Origin: Algimonas arctica
GTDB taxonomy: Bacteria; Pseudomonadota; Alphaproteobacteria; Caulobacterales; Maricaulaceae
Reading direction: 5' to 3'
DNA: 64,000 nt
Assembly: GCF_014652695.1 (NCBI RefSeq)
Contig: NZ_BMZH01000002.1
Coordinates: 350,985-414,984, forward strand
Under the pieces are notes generated by a model that was not told where the DNA came from, did no database searches, and was given only the letters and a program-made list of their open reading frames with translations. A program made the position numbers and the translations under genes. Below, in pieces: positions 1 through 9,332 of the stretch. The number at the start of each line of letters is the position of its first letter. Within the stretch, counting starts at the first letter, position 1.

Positions 1-1
1 A

Positions 2-2257
2 AACGTTGAACGCGAATATGAGCGTAACGGCGAACGGTATGATTTTCTGAAATGGGGTCAAACGGCGTTTGATAATTTTGCGGTTGTGCCTCCGGGTACG
101 GGCATTTGTCACCAAGTGAACCTTGAAAACCTGGCGCAGACCGTTTGGACAAAAGACGAAAACGGTAAGACTTACGCCTATCCGGATACGCTGGTTGGGA
201 CAGACTCCCACACAACCATGATCAATGGTCTTGGCGTATTGGGTTGGGGCGTTGGCGGAATCGAAGCCGAAGCCGCGATGCTCGGACAGCCAGTCTCCAT
301 GTTGATCCCCGAAGTTGTCGGGTTTGAGCTGACGGGCAAATTGCCCGAAGGTGCGACGGCGACTGATCTCGTGCTGCGCGTCGTTGAAATGTTGCGCGAA
401 AAAGGCGTCGTCGGCAAATTTGTTGAATTTTTCGGCGAAGGCCTCAATAATTTGGCGCTCGAAGATTGCGCCACGCTGGCCAACATGGCGCCGGAATATG
501 GCGCGACCTGCGGCTTCTTCCCTGTCGCCAAAGATACGCTGCGTTACTTGACGGCGACAGGCCGCGATGAAGACCGCGTCGCCTTGGTCGAAGCCTATAC
601 GAAAGCACAAGGTCTGTTCCTGACAGACGATGTGCCGTCCTTCACAGATTCGATGCATCTCGACATGAAATCCGTTAATCCGTCCTTGTCCGGGCCAAAG
701 CGCCCACAAGATCGGTTCGATCTCAAAGGCTCTGCGAACACCTTTAAAAAGATCATGACCAAGGATTTCGATAAAGCCGGTGATGCGAGCAAACCGACCG
801 CTGTCGAGGGTCAAGCTTACACGATTGATCATGGCCACGTCATGATCGCGGCGATTACGTCATGTACCAATACATCCAACCCATCCGTCATGATGGCGGC
901 GGGCCTCGTCGCCAAGAAAGCGAACGCGGCAGGCCTAATGTCCAAGCCTTGGGTGAAGACTTCAACCGCACCCGGTTCACAGGTCGTCGGTCAATATCTC
1001 GAACGCTCCGGCTTGCAAGATGAGCTCGACAAGATCGGCTTTGACGTTGTTGGCTATGGTTGCACAACCTGTATCGGGAACTCTGGCCCGCTCGCACCGA
1101 GCTTTGTTAAAGCGATTGCCGATGGCGATCTGGTCTCTTGCTCTGTCCTGTCGGGTAACCGCAACTTCGAAGGCCGGATCGGTCCGGATATCAAGGCGAA
1201 CTTCCTGGCCTCACCGCCGCTCGTCGTCGCCTATGCGCTCGCCGGGACGATGCATCATGATTTCGACAATGATCCGCTGGGTCAGGATAAAGAGGGCAAA
1301 GACGTCTATCTTCGCGATATTTGGCCGACCAGCCATGAAATCGCCGAAGCCGTCCGCGGGTCTGTCACGCGGGATCTGTTCGTGTCGGAATATGCCAATG
1401 TCTTTGAAGGCGATGCGCGTTGGGCCGATATTAAAGTCGAAGGCGGCAAGGTTTATAACTGGAACCCGGCCTCGACCTATGTCCGTAACCCGCCCTATTT
1501 CGAAGGCATGGGCATCGAGCCTGCGCCGATTCTCGACGTTAAAAACGCGAATATCTTAGCGTTGCTCGGCGATTCGATCACGACCGATCATATCAGCCCT
1601 GCGGGTTCGATTGCCTATGAAGGCCCGGCCGGTCGTTATCTGCAAGAACGCCAAGTGCCTCGGAATGAGTTTAACAGCTATGGCTCGCGTCGCGGCAATC
1701 ACGAAGTGATGATGCGCGGCACGTTCGCCAATATCCGGATCAAAAACCTGATGGCCCCCGGCACAATGGGCGGTGTGACCAAATATGTCCCTACCGGCGA
1801 AGTGATGAGCATGTTTGATGCGGCTCAGAACTATAAGGCCGAAGGGCGCGACCTCGTCGTGTTCGCGGGCTCGCTTTACGGCAATGGCTCCTCACGGGAT
1901 TGGGCGGCTAAAGGCACGATCCTGCTCGGAGTTCGGGCCGTAATCGCGGAATCATTTGAACGTATCCACCGCTCCAACCTCATCGGGATGGGCGTGCTGC
2001 CGTTAGAGTTTAAAGATGGCAACAGCTGGGGCGCACTGGGCTTAACCGGGGATGAGACAGTCTCGATTGGCGATATCGACACAATCCGTCCGCTTGATGA
2101 TATCGACGTCCACGTCACAATGGGCGACGGCACGAAGAAAACATTCCAAGCCAAGATCCGGATCGATACGGAAAACGAACTGGAATATTATAATAATGGC
2201 GGCATCCTGCACTATGTGTTGCGGAACCTCGCCAAGGAAGACCGCGCTGTGGCGTAG
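2..2257 (+). CDS. acnA: Aconitate hydratase AcnA (5'-truncated by window edge)
   Basis: Iron-sulfur enzyme of the TCA cycle that isomerises citrate to isocitrate in the cytoplasm. The reading frame is already open at base 2, so the true start lies outside the window; about 750 residues are visible against roughly 890-900 for the family, so about 140 N-terminal residues are missing. Visible cluster ligands are the Cys of [11 protein letters not shown] and the two Cys of [10 protein letters not shown]; the C-terminal swivel domain carries [15 protein letters not shown]. The family alternative, IRP-like aconitase, is the same protein group. A Rho-independent terminator follows directly, so the gene ends its transcription unit here. 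Confidence 0.97.
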   Translation, partial: NVEREYERNGERYDFLKWGQTAFDNFAVVPPGTGICHQVNLENLAQTVWTKDENGKTYAYPDTLVGTDSHTTMINGLGVLGWGVGGIEAEAAMLGQPVSMLIPEVVGFELTGKLPEGATATDLVLRVVEMLREKGVVGKFVEFFGEGLNNLALEDCATLANMAPEYGATCGFFPVAKDTLRYLTATGRDEDRVALVEAYTKAQGLFLTDDVPSFTDSMHLDMKSVNPSLSGPKRPQDRFDLKGSANTFKKIMTKDFDKAGDASKPTAVEGQAYTIDHGHVMIAAITSCTNTSNPSVMMAAGLVAKKANAAGLMSKPWVKTSTAPGSQVVGQYLERSGLQDELDKIGFDVVGYGCTTCIGNSGPLAPSFVKAIADGDLVSCSVLSGNRNFEGRIGPDIKANFLASPPLVVAYALAGTMHHDFDNDPLGQDKEGKDVYLRDIWPTSHEIAEAVRGSVTRDLFVSEYANVFEGDARWADIKVEGGKVYNWNPASTYVRNPPYFEGMGIEPAPILDVKNANILALLGDSITTDHISPAGSIAYEGPAGRYLQERQVPRNEFNSYGSRRGNHEVMMRGTFANIRIKNLMAPGTMGGVTKYVPTGEVMSMFDAAQNYKAEGRDLVVFAGSLYGNGSSRDWAAKGTILLGVRAVIAESFERIHRSNLIGMGVLPLEFKDGNSWGALGLTGDETVSIGDIDTIRPLDDIDVHVTMGDGTKKTFQAKIRIDTENELEYYNNGGILHYVLRNLAKEDRAVA

Positions 2258-2280
2258 TCAGCCCGCGTTATATGACTTGA

Positions 2281-2308
2281 AAAACCCCGCTTTTGCGGGG
2301 TTTTTTTA
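2281..2308 (+). terminator. Rho-independent terminator after acnA
   Basis: AAACCCCGC and GCGGGGTTT arms around a TTTT loop, followed by a run of T. It lies 24 bases after the acnA stop. Confidence 0.9.
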
Positions 2309-2367
2309 TGTCTGCGGAAAATGCGCGGGAGGGAACTTGCGGTGACAGAAGGCCACTGTATTGCTTT

Positions 2368-2411
2368 TGCATAGTATTCGCATTCGCTATTGTTATTGCA
2401 AATAACTCGCA
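2368..2411. promoter_or_regulatory. Fur-box-like dyads upstream of TonB receptor
   Basis: Two imperfect 7-1-7 dyads lie here: TGCATAGTATTCGCA (2368-2382) and TGCAAATAACTCGCA (2397-2411), the second with 5 of 7 arm positions paired. They sit 38-80 bases before the start of a siderophore-type receptor, where a Fur site is expected. The assignment to Fur is inference from shape and context; another metalloregulator is possible. Confidence 0.45.
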
Positions 2412-2448
2412 TTAAGGCCCGTTCAACTTCATTCAACGGACTTCTCTG

Positions 2449-4566
2449 ATGCGTAAAACGGCTCTCATTCTTACGACAATTCTGTCTCCCCTCACCGTGA
2501 TCGGGACAGCCCAGGCTGAAAGCCCCTTTGGGGATGAAATTATCGTCACGGGACAATATCTCTCGATCGATAAGGTCAATGCGGTCAAAACGCCGACGCC
2601 AATTATTGACGTGCCACAGTCGCTGACGATCATCACTGCAGACGACATTGCGGCGCAATCCTTTCTCAGCTTGGCTGATATTACGCGCTATACGCCCGGG
2701 GTAAATATTAGTCAGGGCGAAGGCCACCGCGACGCAATCATCATTCGGGGCAATCAAACGACAGCGGATTTCTTCCAAGATGGTCTGCGCGATGATGTGC
2801 AATATTTCCGTCCGCTCTATAACCTCGCGCAGGTCGAAGTTCTACGCGGGGCCAATGCATTGTTATTTGGGCGCGGGGGCGTGGGCGGGATCATTAATCG
2901 CGTGACCAAGACGCCGGATATGGCCGGTCAATTTACGGATTTGACGGCCAGTGTTGACACGTTTGGCGCCTATTATGGGGCGCTTGATATCAATGCGCCC
3001 GTTAACGACACAGTCGGTGTGCGCATCAATGGGTTCTATGAAGGCTTGAATAACCATCGTGATTTTGTCGATGGCACCCGTTTCGGGATCAACCCGACAT
3101 TGTCCATCGCGATTACGCCGCAAACCTCCGTCGACCTATCCTATGAATATCTTGATGATGACCGCGTCGTCGACCGCGGTGTGTCGTCAGTTGCTGTTGC
3201 AAACGGCCCCGATGTTCCGCTTGAGGGCTTCGATACGACATTCTTTGGCTCACCGGACCAAAATAATACGACGCTTCAAGCGCATATCTTACGGGCCAAG
3301 GTCGATCATCGCTTTAGTGAAAAGCTGCGCGGCAATGCCTCTGTGCAATATGCAGATTATGATAAAGCCTACCAGAACCTCTATGCCAGTGAGAGCGTAA
3401 CCCTCAATAACGGAACCATCCCGCAGGTCGAATTGGACGGCTATAGCGACACGACCCAACGCGATAACTTTCTCGCTCAAGCCAACCTGGTCGGAGAATT
3501 TGAGACGGGATCTATCGAGCACACAATTTTAGTGGGGGCTGAATATGCGTCTCAGCATTCTGATAATGCCCGTTTCGACAATGTGTTCGCGCAGAATAAC
3601 GATGACCAACTCCTTTTCCCGTTCACCGATCCGCTCACAATTCCGGCCTTTGGTTTCACCTCGCCCGCGCGCAACCGCAAATCCAACGTCTATGTGTTCT
3701 CAGCCTATGCGCAGAACCAGATCGCGCTGACAGAGCAGTTTAAAGTGGTGATTGGCGGCCGGTTTGACAGTTTCGATATTGATGCGACGGACATTGCCGG
3801 AAACACGCAATTTACCCGCAAGGATGAAGAAATTACACCGCGTCTAGGCGCTATATATAAGCCCGCCGAAAATGTTTCAATTTACACCAGTTATAGCGAA
3901 ACCTTTACGCCGCGCTCTGGAGATCAATTTCTCAGCCTCACTCTTGATACAGCATCGACCCGTCCGCAATTCACAGAAAATCTTGAAGGCGGGATAAAAT
4001 GGGATGTCCAACCGAACCTAAGTGTCACGGCGGCCATCTTCTCGCTAAATCGCGAAGGCTTCACAACGGTTGATCCGAATAATCAGCAAAATCTGATCAC
4101 GATTGATGGGTCCAAGGTCAAGGGTGTTGAGTTGCAATTGATCGGTCAGTTAACGGATGAATGGGCTCTCAATGCGGGTTATTCCTATTTGGATGGAGAA
4201 GTTGAGGACCTGAGTGCAACAGGGAGTATCATCGGCGTTGGGTCGCTTAACGGCAACAAACCCCGTCAGACACCCGAGCACACGCTCTCAGTTTGGAACA
4301 CTTACGCCGTGAATGACAAGCTGGAACTCGGTCTCGGCGCAACCTATCAAGACAGCTTTTTTGTCAATGAAGACAATAGTGTTGAAGTCCCTGATTATGT
4401 CCGCTTCGATGCGGCCGCTTACTATGATGTGTCGGACACGTTGCGGTTACAGCTCAATGTCGAAAACCTGTTTGATGCAAACTATTTCCCGGACGCACAC
4501 AGCAATACCAATATTTCAACGGGTGAACCGTTAAATGCCCGGATCACCGTGCAAACACGGTTCTAG
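2449..4566 (+). CDS. TonB-dependent siderophore receptor
   Basis: Outer-membrane receptor for energised uptake, most like catecholate/ferric-siderophore receptors of the Fiu/FecA type. A signal peptide (residues 1-23, cut after AQA) is followed by a TonB-box-like stretch (DEIIVTG), a plug domain (about 45-165, with VPQSLTIIT, the IRG motif and VLRGANALLFGRGGVGGIIN) and a long beta-barrel ending in the terminal Phe typical of outer-membrane proteins. At 705 residues it has normal length. It stands alone between two terminators and carries Fur-box-like dyads upstream, so iron control is likely. The exact ligand cannot be read from sequence. Confidence 0.93.
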   Translation: MRKTALILTTILSPLTVIGTAQAESPFGDEIIVTGQYLSIDKVNAVKTPTPIIDVPQSLTIITADDIAAQSFLSLADITRYTPGVNISQGEGHRDAIIIRGNQTTADFFQDGLRDDVQYFRPLYNLAQVEVLRGANALLFGRGGVGGIINRVTKTPDMAGQFTDLTASVDTFGAYYGALDINAPVNDTVGVRINGFYEGLNNHRDFVDGTRFGINPTLSIAITPQTSVDLSYEYLDDDRVVDRGVSSVAVANGPDVPLEGFDTTFFGSPDQNNTTLQAHILRAKVDHRFSEKLRGNASVQYADYDKAYQNLYASESVTLNNGTIPQVELDGYSDTTQRDNFLAQANLVGEFETGSIEHTILVGAEYASQHSDNARFDNVFAQNNDDQLLFPFTDPLTIPAFGFTSPARNRKSNVYVFSAYAQNQIALTEQFKVVIGGRFDSFDIDATDIAGNTQFTRKDEEITPRLGAIYKPAENVSIYTSYSETFTPRSGDQFLSLTLDTASTRPQFTENLEGGIKWDVQPNLSVTAAIFSLNREGFTTVDPNNQQNLITIDGSKVKGVELQLIGQLTDEWALNAGYSYLDGEVEDLSATGSIIGVGSLNGNKPRQTPEHTLSVWNTYAVNDKLELGLGATYQDSFFVNEDNSVEVPDYVRFDAAAYYDVSDTLRLQLNVENLFDANYFPDAHSNTNISTGEPLNARITVQTRF

Positions 4567-4580
4567 CCGGCGTCAGATAT

Positions 4581-4611
4581 AAAAAAGCCCGCCATTGAGC
4601 GGGCTTTTTTT
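4581..4611. terminator. Bidirectional terminator
   Basis: AAAAAAGCCCGC / GCGGGCTTTTTTT with a short loop. T-runs on both strands serve the TonB receptor (+) and the convergent BLUF gene (-). Confidence 0.9.
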
Positions 4612-4626
4612 GATGCTGGCGGAGGC

Positions 4627-5097
4627 TTAAGCGTTAACGGTCTCTTTGGCCTCGGGTTCATCCGTGTAAAACTCATCCATAAACAGCGTGAATATCCGAC
4701 GCCCTGCACTCATATCTTGGTCTAGTTCTGTCCCCAGAGAGCTCCGGTGGATCGCTCGGGTTAAGGTTGGCAAAAGGCCCGATGGGATCGGTTCATAAGC
4801 CATTTTCCAATCATTAAAGGCGCGAACGTCAATGTCGCCTTCATGGAGAATACGAACATTCGTGTGACGTGGGTCGTTTTGAATGGTGTGAAACAAATCC
4901 ATAATGACGTCTGTCTCTCCCTCAATAATTTGGAGAAACTGTTTATGATCGTAACACAGTAAGCCCGTGACGTTCCATTTTGCGTTTTTCTGGCGGGCCT
5001 GATCGAGCAGAGACCTGACGCCTTCCGCTGTCAGCGGGACGGGCGTCTCGCTGCTGTAGACAAGCTCAAGTAACAGAGGGGTAGGGTCAGGGGTCAA
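4627..5097 (-). CDS. BLUF-domain blue-light sensor (short type)
   Basis: Flavin-binding photoreceptor of 156 residues. The BLUF domain fills residues 8-105 with the key residues in place: Tyr14 (LVYSS), Asn38 (KNAK), Gln56 (FLQIIEG), and Trp97/Met99 (DWKM), equivalent to AppA Tyr21, Asn45, Gln63 and Trp104/Met106. About 50 residues of unrelated C-terminal tail follow, with no output domain such as EAL or a cyclase, so signalling probably goes through a protein partner. It is convergent with the TonB receptor. The upstream neighbour on the same strand, 100 bases away, is an LRAT-like protein. Confidence 0.93.
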   Translation of the reverse strand: MTPDPTPLLLELVYSSETPVPLTAEGVRSLLDQARQKNAKWNVTGLLCYDHKQFLQIIEGETDVIMDLFHTIQNDPRHTNVRILHEGDIDVRAFNDWKMAYEPIPSGLLPTLTRAIHRSSLGTELDQDMSAGRRIFTLFMDEFYTDEPEAKETVNA

Positions 5098-5197
5098 ATG
5101 TCAGATCCAGATTTTAGCCGTCAAACGTGACGTCGTCATAAGCTCATACGCAACAGCGGCCAGACGAGTTTTCATTTTTACAAAATCGCCGCGTGAT

Positions 5198-5596
5198 TTA
5201 CCTAAGATGGCGGCCAAGATCAAACGGGCCGAGTTGCGAAGACCGGGCCTCACCTGACACGCACCAACTGACAAAATGCTCGCAATTCCGGGCGATCGGA
5301 TTGTACCGCTGGCCCATACGGCCACGCGCCCGAACGACGACTTCTGTGCCGGAGAGGGATGAGGCGTAGGCGACGGCGCGGACAGCCCGCCCGCCGGAAA
5401 AATCGGCAAGATCAGTTTCCATTACCCGCCCATATCGGGCGGAACTATGGATAACGGTGCCATATCCTGTGGCAATTCCAACATGGTCAAACAGGCCGCG
5501 AATACGGATCGCGAGCAGTGAGCCTGCCGGATAGAGGCGGGTAGCGCGTTCATAAGGGTAGCGGCTCATCAGAGGATGATAGCTATTCCGGTCCAA
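5198..5596 (-). CDS. LRAT/NlpC-like cysteine hydrolase or acyltransferase
   Basis: Small 132-residue protein. It shows the circularly permuted papain-like pattern of the lecithin:retinol acyltransferase family: the HVGIATGYGTVIHSS stretch with the catalytic His, and NCEHFVSWC with the catalytic Cys. The family in bacteria includes lipid acyltransferases and hydrolases; the substrate here is unknown. A second in-frame ATG at 5569 (MSRYPYERAT) is an alternative start; no strong ribosome site favours either. No membrane segment is evident. The frame closes soon after the GEARSSQ region, which is near the end of the domain in this family. Confidence 0.75.
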   Translation of the reverse strand: MDRNSYHPLMSRYPYERATRLYPAGSLLAIRIRGLFDHVGIATGYGTVIHSSARYGRVMETDLADFSGGRAVRAVAYASSLSGTEVVVRARGRMGQRYNPIARNCEHFVSWCVSGEARSSQLGPFDLGRHLR

Positions 5597-5597
5597 A

Positions 5598-5620
5598 ACG
5601 CAAACCCCCGGCCTTCGGGG
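5598..5620 (-). terminator. Probable terminator for the 5667-6035 gene
   Basis: On the minus strand CCCCG-AAGGC-CGGGG is followed by a T-rich stretch (gtttgcgtttt), just past the lipoprotein gene. Confidence 0.5.
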
Positions 5621-5666
5621 ATGATCGAAGACCGGGCGTTACGCCTGAAATCAGGGTCGGATAGGT

Positions 5667-6035
5667 TTAAGAGCGGCGTTCGCCATTCTCATAAAACGTC
5701 CGGCTCGTCCCTTTTTCAAAATAGTAGTAGCGTTGTGAGTTATTGTCGTAATAACGCGTTGTTTTGTCTAGCATAGGCGCTTGGACTGTCGCACCAACAA
5801 CGGCTTTGTCTTTGTTGTTGCCGTGAATGGCACCAATAATGCCGCCGACAACGGCACCCGCTGCGGCGCCTTCACCAACTTTAACGTCGCCAGATACAGC
5901 GCCTACACCAGCGCCAACTGCGGCACCTGCGGCCGCACCACCGAGCGCGTTACGCTCGACATTACCCGTAGTAGAACATGCCGCAATTGACAGAGCAGCA
6001 AGCGAAAGAACACCAGTTTTGATAAGGGTTGTCAT
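5667..6035 (-). CDS. Glycine-zipper outer-membrane lipoprotein
   Basis: A 122-residue lipoprotein starting MTTLIKTG. This second ATG is chosen because GGAG lies 6 bases before it; the ATG four codons upstream has no ribosome site. Signal peptide and lipobox (IAAC) end near residue 20. A Gly/Ala-rich zipper (about 30-75: GGAAAGAAVGAGVGAV then GAAAGAVVGGIIGAI) resembles the SlyB/17-kDa antigen type membrane hairpin. The C-terminus is Tyr-rich (RYYDNNSQRYYYFE). Function is unknown beyond envelope association. Confidence 0.85.
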   Translation of the reverse strand: MTTLIKTGVLSLAALSIAACSTTGNVERNALGGAAAGAAVGAGVGAVSGDVKVGEGAAAGAVVGGIIGAIHGNNKDKAVVGATVQAPMLDKTTRYYDNNSQRYYYFEKGTSRTFYENGERRS

Positions 6036-6183
6036 AATAATCTCCATTGTCCCATAAGCGGGAAGGCCCCAAAGCCTCGTTCAGGTATGTAACGTCTAAT
6101 TCTGTGAACGGTTCCTACGCGTATATATATGACGAGAAAATGAGCCGATCCTAAAATTTGCGTCATAAACATAAAGGGCGAGT

Positions 6184-6630
6184 ATGATCGTTGACCCCAT
6201 CCACCAGACTCTCTTGAGTTCAATAAACTTTGCGGTCATGCCCGCGTGGGCCTTGTTGATTGTCGCGCCGCGATGGCGCTGGACTGATCGGCTCATACAT
6301 AGTGGGCTTTACCCCGTGATATTGGGCCTCACCTATATCGGGTTTATGGTCTGCGCGATAAAATTTGGGACGAATAGCGAACCCGTTAATTTCACCACGG
6401 TTGAAGGAATCGCGGCAATCTTCACGCATCCGTTTGGTCTATTGACCGCGTGGGTGCATTATCTGGTTTTCGATTTGTTTGTGGGCATGTGGGAAGCCCG
6501 CGATGCGCGGCGACGCGGCATGAGCCATTTTGCGCTTATTCCCTGCCTCGTCCTGACCTTTATGGCCGGACCGGCAGGATTGCTGCTCTATTTCGGGCTG
6601 CGCCGAAAATGGGCGCTTGAGACAGACTAA
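6184..6630 (+). CDS. ABA4-like (DUF4281) integral membrane protein
   Basis: 148 residues with four hydrophobic segments (about 12-30, 40-60, 78-100, 115-138). The HPFGLLTAWVHYLVFDLFVG and EARDARRRG stretches are characteristic of the DUF4281 family. The plant member ABA4 is needed for neoxanthin formation; bacterial members are uncharacterised. Monocistronic, divergent from the lipoprotein gene. Confidence 0.8.
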   Translation: MIVDPIHQTLLSSINFAVMPAWALLIVAPRWRWTDRLIHSGLYPVILGLTYIGFMVCAIKFGTNSEPVNFTTVEGIAAIFTHPFGLLTAWVHYLVFDLFVGMWEARDARRRGMSHFALIPCLVLTFMAGPAGLLLYFGLRRKWALETD

Positions 6631-6640
6631 CGCCGGCTCA

Positions 6641-7156
6641 CTATCCGCACAGAGATTTGGACTGGCGCAAGGCGGCAGTCACACCTTTAAGACTGAAATT
6701 ATAGGACACTTCAGTCCCACGCGCAGAGACGGCTTCGACCGTCATATTGGCGCCGGACCGCATTTGGTTGACTAAACGGCGTTCATCCGATGTTTCGGAA
6801 ATAAAGGCTTCATTCGCGGCACCATACATGGTGACAGCGGTCGATCCGACGCGTGCCTTCGGGGACCGGGCGGGTTTCAGCTCAAACCCGGTCATGAGGG
6901 AGGGTTGTTCCGTGGCTTCGCCGTTGGCCCAGTTGGACAATAAAAAGAAAATATCGCCGTGATTAACACTGGTCGGCGCCAATGTTGTGGCGCGACTGAC
7001 AGCGTAGCAAGTTTTGGCCCGTCCATCCCCGCGCGTATAAACCGTCCAGTCACTATGTTGGCCTTCGAGCTTCGGCGTATTGGCCAATGCGGACACAGGG
7101 ATAAGCGCGGGAGACAGGCTCGCAGTGATGAGGGCGGAGAGGATGAGGCGTTTCAT
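6641..7156 (-). CDS. Invasion-associated locus B (IalB)-like secreted protein
   Basis: 171 residues. A signal peptide (1-25, ALA-N) is followed by a single domain with DWTVYTRGDGRAKTCYAVSR near the N-terminus and a terminal Cys, matching the pattern of IalB-family proteins (an aromatic residue, then a C.A..). Probably periplasmic. Family members were first described in Bartonella invasion, but most are in free-living alphaproteobacteria with unknown role. Convergent with the ABA4-like gene, ten bases apart. Confidence 0.72.
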   Translation of the reverse strand: MKRLILSALITASLSPALIPVSALANTPKLEGQHSDWTVYTRGDGRAKTCYAVSRATTLAPTSVNHGDIFFLLSNWANGEATEQPSLMTGFELKPARSPKARVGSTAVTMYGAANEAFISETSDERRLVNQMRSGANMTVEAVSARGTEVSYNFSLKGVTAALRQSKSLCG

Positions 7157-7234
7157 AAGGCCATATAGAGCGCGAACAGGCTTAATTGTCGCTTAACATC
7201 CGCATGATTTCTGCAGTGGACAGCAGTGAGACAG

Positions 7235-7756
7235 TTATCCGTTTTGGCCAAGTCCCGTTCTTTTCTTGATCCCCGGTTGGCCTCGACGCCTTTGAACCAA
7301 GGGCCGCGGCGCGTGGCTGCCAAACAGGATTGAGCGATCATAAAGCGTTATTGCGGCGGCCAACCCGACATTCAAGCAAAACGCCGTCGGGATTTTGACA
7401 ATATGGGCGCAAGCCGCCTGCACGGGTTGGGAAAGAGAGCCTTTTTCAGGCCCCAAAATATAAGCGGCATTGAGCGGATGACGAAAACTGGGCAGATCAA
7501 TCGCATCCTCGGTCAGTTCTACCCCGACCAGAACGCAGTTCTCAGGCAATACCATAGCGTCAAAACTCGGACATTGATAATAAGGCAAATGCGTAGACGA
7601 CCCGGAGGTATCCGTCTGTCGCACGCTTTTATCGTCGAGCTCAGACCCCACCGTAAACGCAAAGCTGGCTCCGAACGCATGGCCTGTACGTAGGATCACG
7701 CCGAGATTATGCGCCTTGCTGAGGCCTTCGCTGCCAATACCAAAATAACCGCGCAT
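7235..7756 (-). CDS. TrmH/SpoU-family RNA methyltransferase
   Basis: SAM-dependent 2'-O-methyltransferase with the SPOUT trefoil-knot motifs: N-x-GVILRTGHAFG (motif 1, residues 17-29), AYILGPEKGSLS (motif 2) and KIPTAFCLNVGLAAAITLYDR (motif 3). 173 residues with no N-terminal RNA-binding extension, so close to the minimal catalytic domain; a short basic tail follows. Which RNA is modified cannot be told. The start lies 3 bases beyond the stop of the upstream MFS gene, so the two are probably co-transcribed. Confidence 0.87.
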   Translation of the reverse strand: MRGYFGIGSEGLSKAHNLGVILRTGHAFGASFAFTVGSELDDKSVRQTDTSGSSTHLPYYQCPSFDAMVLPENCVLVGVELTEDAIDLPSFRHPLNAAYILGPEKGSLSQPVQAACAHIVKIPTAFCLNVGLAAAITLYDRSILFGSHAPRPLVQRRRGQPGIKKRTGLGQNG

Positions 7757-7758
7757 GA

Positions 7759-9081
7759 TTATGCCACTCCCGGCTGTTGTCGTTCGACTGGTTTGATGGA
7801 GCGGTAGACGGCGTAACTGGCGACACAGAGGCTTCCCAGTATTATCAGCCAGAACGGCACGGTCGGTCCAAGCGCGAGCGCGCCCAAACCGATTAGACCA
7901 AAAGTGGTGAGGTTGACGAATAGGTTGAGTAAGACAGACCCCGCGCTCATCAACCGGGCGCGGATTGCAGGATCACTGCGACGCTGAGCCATGGCTTGCA
8001 ACGGCACGACGAAGATTCCGTTACAAATGGATGCGCCAACCAGCATCATGATAAAAACGGGGGAATGTGGGTCGGCGATAAAATCACCAACCGGGCCAAA
8101 TTCGGCCTCTCCCTGATAAAGCGGCATCGGCACGAGGACGAGGGCGAGCGTGAATAGTGTCACGCCAATAATTCCAAAGGCCGACAGGCGCACGGCTTCG
8201 GGTCCCCAGATTCTCATATTCCCGACGACCAACACGAACAGCGACCCGACGAGAATGCCAATGGTGGAACTCGCCAACAAGATTTGTAGTGCTTGCTCAT
8301 TATAGCCCATCGTTCCTCCGACTAAATCCGGCAAGGTCGTCACGAACACGGTCGACAGGCCGTAGAACCACGCCACCCCCAATAAGGGGCGCAACACGTC
8401 GGGATGGGAGAAGGCTTTTTTGAGCACGCTGATTGTGGCTGTAATCGGCTCATAATTGATCTTGAGGTCCGGCGTTGGCGCCGGGGCGGCCGGCGTGAAT
8501 TCAGCGGCAAACCAGCCAAAAACGGCGAAAATGACGAGGATAAGACTTAAGGTCGCGCTCCCCATCGACAGTACGAACAGACCGACGATGGTTGCAATCA
8601 ATAAAGTCGCGAATTGAAACCCACTCATCAGCGCATTGCCGCGGATGAGTTCTTTTTCGGTTAGCCATTGCGGCAGGACGGCATTTTTTGTCGGGGAAAA
8701 GAACGCCGATTGTGCGCCCATTAAGCCCAATGCCAGTGCGAGAATATGAATGTTCTCGAAATAAAACCCGAGAGCGGCAATCAACATAATCACGACTTCG
8801 GCCCGTTTGACCCAGCGGAAGATCACACCCCGGTCGACCTTATCAGCAATCTGTCCGGCAATGGCGCAAAGAATCGTGAACGGTCCGGTGAAGATGAGAG
8901 CCGCGACAGGGACTCGCACTCCGCTGGGCAGATCGGAGAGGAAAATAACCCCGCCAAATGTAATCAGAGCAATCAGAGCATTTTTTAGCGCATTATCGTT
9001 GAAGGTCCCCAGCTGAAACAGGGTGAAGAGTGGCAAAAATCGCCGAGAAAACGTCAGCCCGGTCTCTGGATGTCGGCTCAT
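7759..9081 (-). CDS. MFS transporter, LplT-like lysophospholipid flippase candidate
   Basis: 440 residues with about 12 predicted membrane segments. N-terminal FQLGTFNDNALKNAL and the AFFSPTKNAVLPQWL stretch are typical of the LplT group and of the MFS part of LplT-Aas fusions, which move lysophospholipids inward for re-acylation. A stand-alone PlsC-type acyltransferase sits about 0.9 kb upstream on the same strand, which fits a phospholipid role by context. The gene leads a two-gene unit with the TrmH-type gene. Specific substrate is inferred. Confidence 0.75.
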   Translation of the reverse strand: MSRHPETGLTFSRRFLPLFTLFQLGTFNDNALKNALIALITFGGVIFLSDLPSGVRVPVAALIFTGPFTILCAIAGQIADKVDRGVIFRWVKRAEVVIMLIAALGFYFENIHILALALGLMGAQSAFFSPTKNAVLPQWLTEKELIRGNALMSGFQFATLLIATIVGLFVLSMGSATLSLILVIFAVFGWFAAEFTPAAPAPTPDLKINYEPITATISVLKKAFSHPDVLRPLLGVAWFYGLSTVFVTTLPDLVGGTMGYNEQALQILLASSTIGILVGSLFVLVVGNMRIWGPEAVRLSAFGIIGVTLFTLALVLVPMPLYQGEAEFGPVGDFIADPHSPVFIMMLVGASICNGIFVVPLQAMAQRRSDPAIRARLMSAGSVLLNLFVNLTTFGLIGLGALALGPTVPFWLIILGSLCVASYAVYRSIKPVERQQPGVA

Positions 9082-9204
9082 AAGGGGGCTTTCAATGTCT
9101 TTGATTCAGGATGGGGGTCTTTTGGGTCAAAATCGGCCATAAATTATGCCCGAGAGACCTATCCATTGTTGTGTTCGTTGAAGAATCTTTACCGTAAAAA
9201 GTCA

Positions 9205-9246
9205 GATTGTCGAAATTTAACTGACAATCGTCACGTTCGATCGTGA
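9205..9246. promoter_or_regulatory. Inverted repeats upstream of the MFS gene
   Basis: GATTGTC (9205-9211) and GACAATC (9223-9229) form a perfect 7-bp dyad; TCACG/CGTGA (9231-9235 and 9242-9246) form a second. They lie in the 250-base divergent region between the MFS gene and the 9333 operon. Regulatory function is inferred only. Confidence 0.3.
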
Positions 9247-9271
9247 AATGGGAATTTTACATCAAACATAC

Positions 9272-9315
9272 AAAAGTAACCTTGACGTTACATATGTAAC
9301 GTATAGGTTACTTTT
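9272..9315. promoter_or_regulatory. Concentric double palindrome, probable operator of the 9333-10000 operon
   Basis: An inner perfect palindrome GTTACATATGTAAC (9287-9300) lies exactly centred inside a perfect outer inverted repeat AAAAGTAACC (9272-9281) / GGTTACTTTT (9306-9315). Forty of 44 bases pair about one centre. The core GTAAC is repeated four times in alternating orientation. A TTGAC at 9282 suggests overlap with the promoter. It precedes an XRE regulator operon by 18 bases, so autoregulation is the natural reading. Confidence 0.75.
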
Positions 9316-9332
9316 CAATAAAGGAGATTTGC

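Noticed and set aside
5101..5409. Minus-strand frame overlapping the LRAT-like gene and reaching the BLUF start
   Set aside because: Its first half is an out-of-frame reading of the NCEHF protein and has no family pattern. A frameshifted C-terminus for the LRAT-like gene is possible but the conserved domain is already complete.
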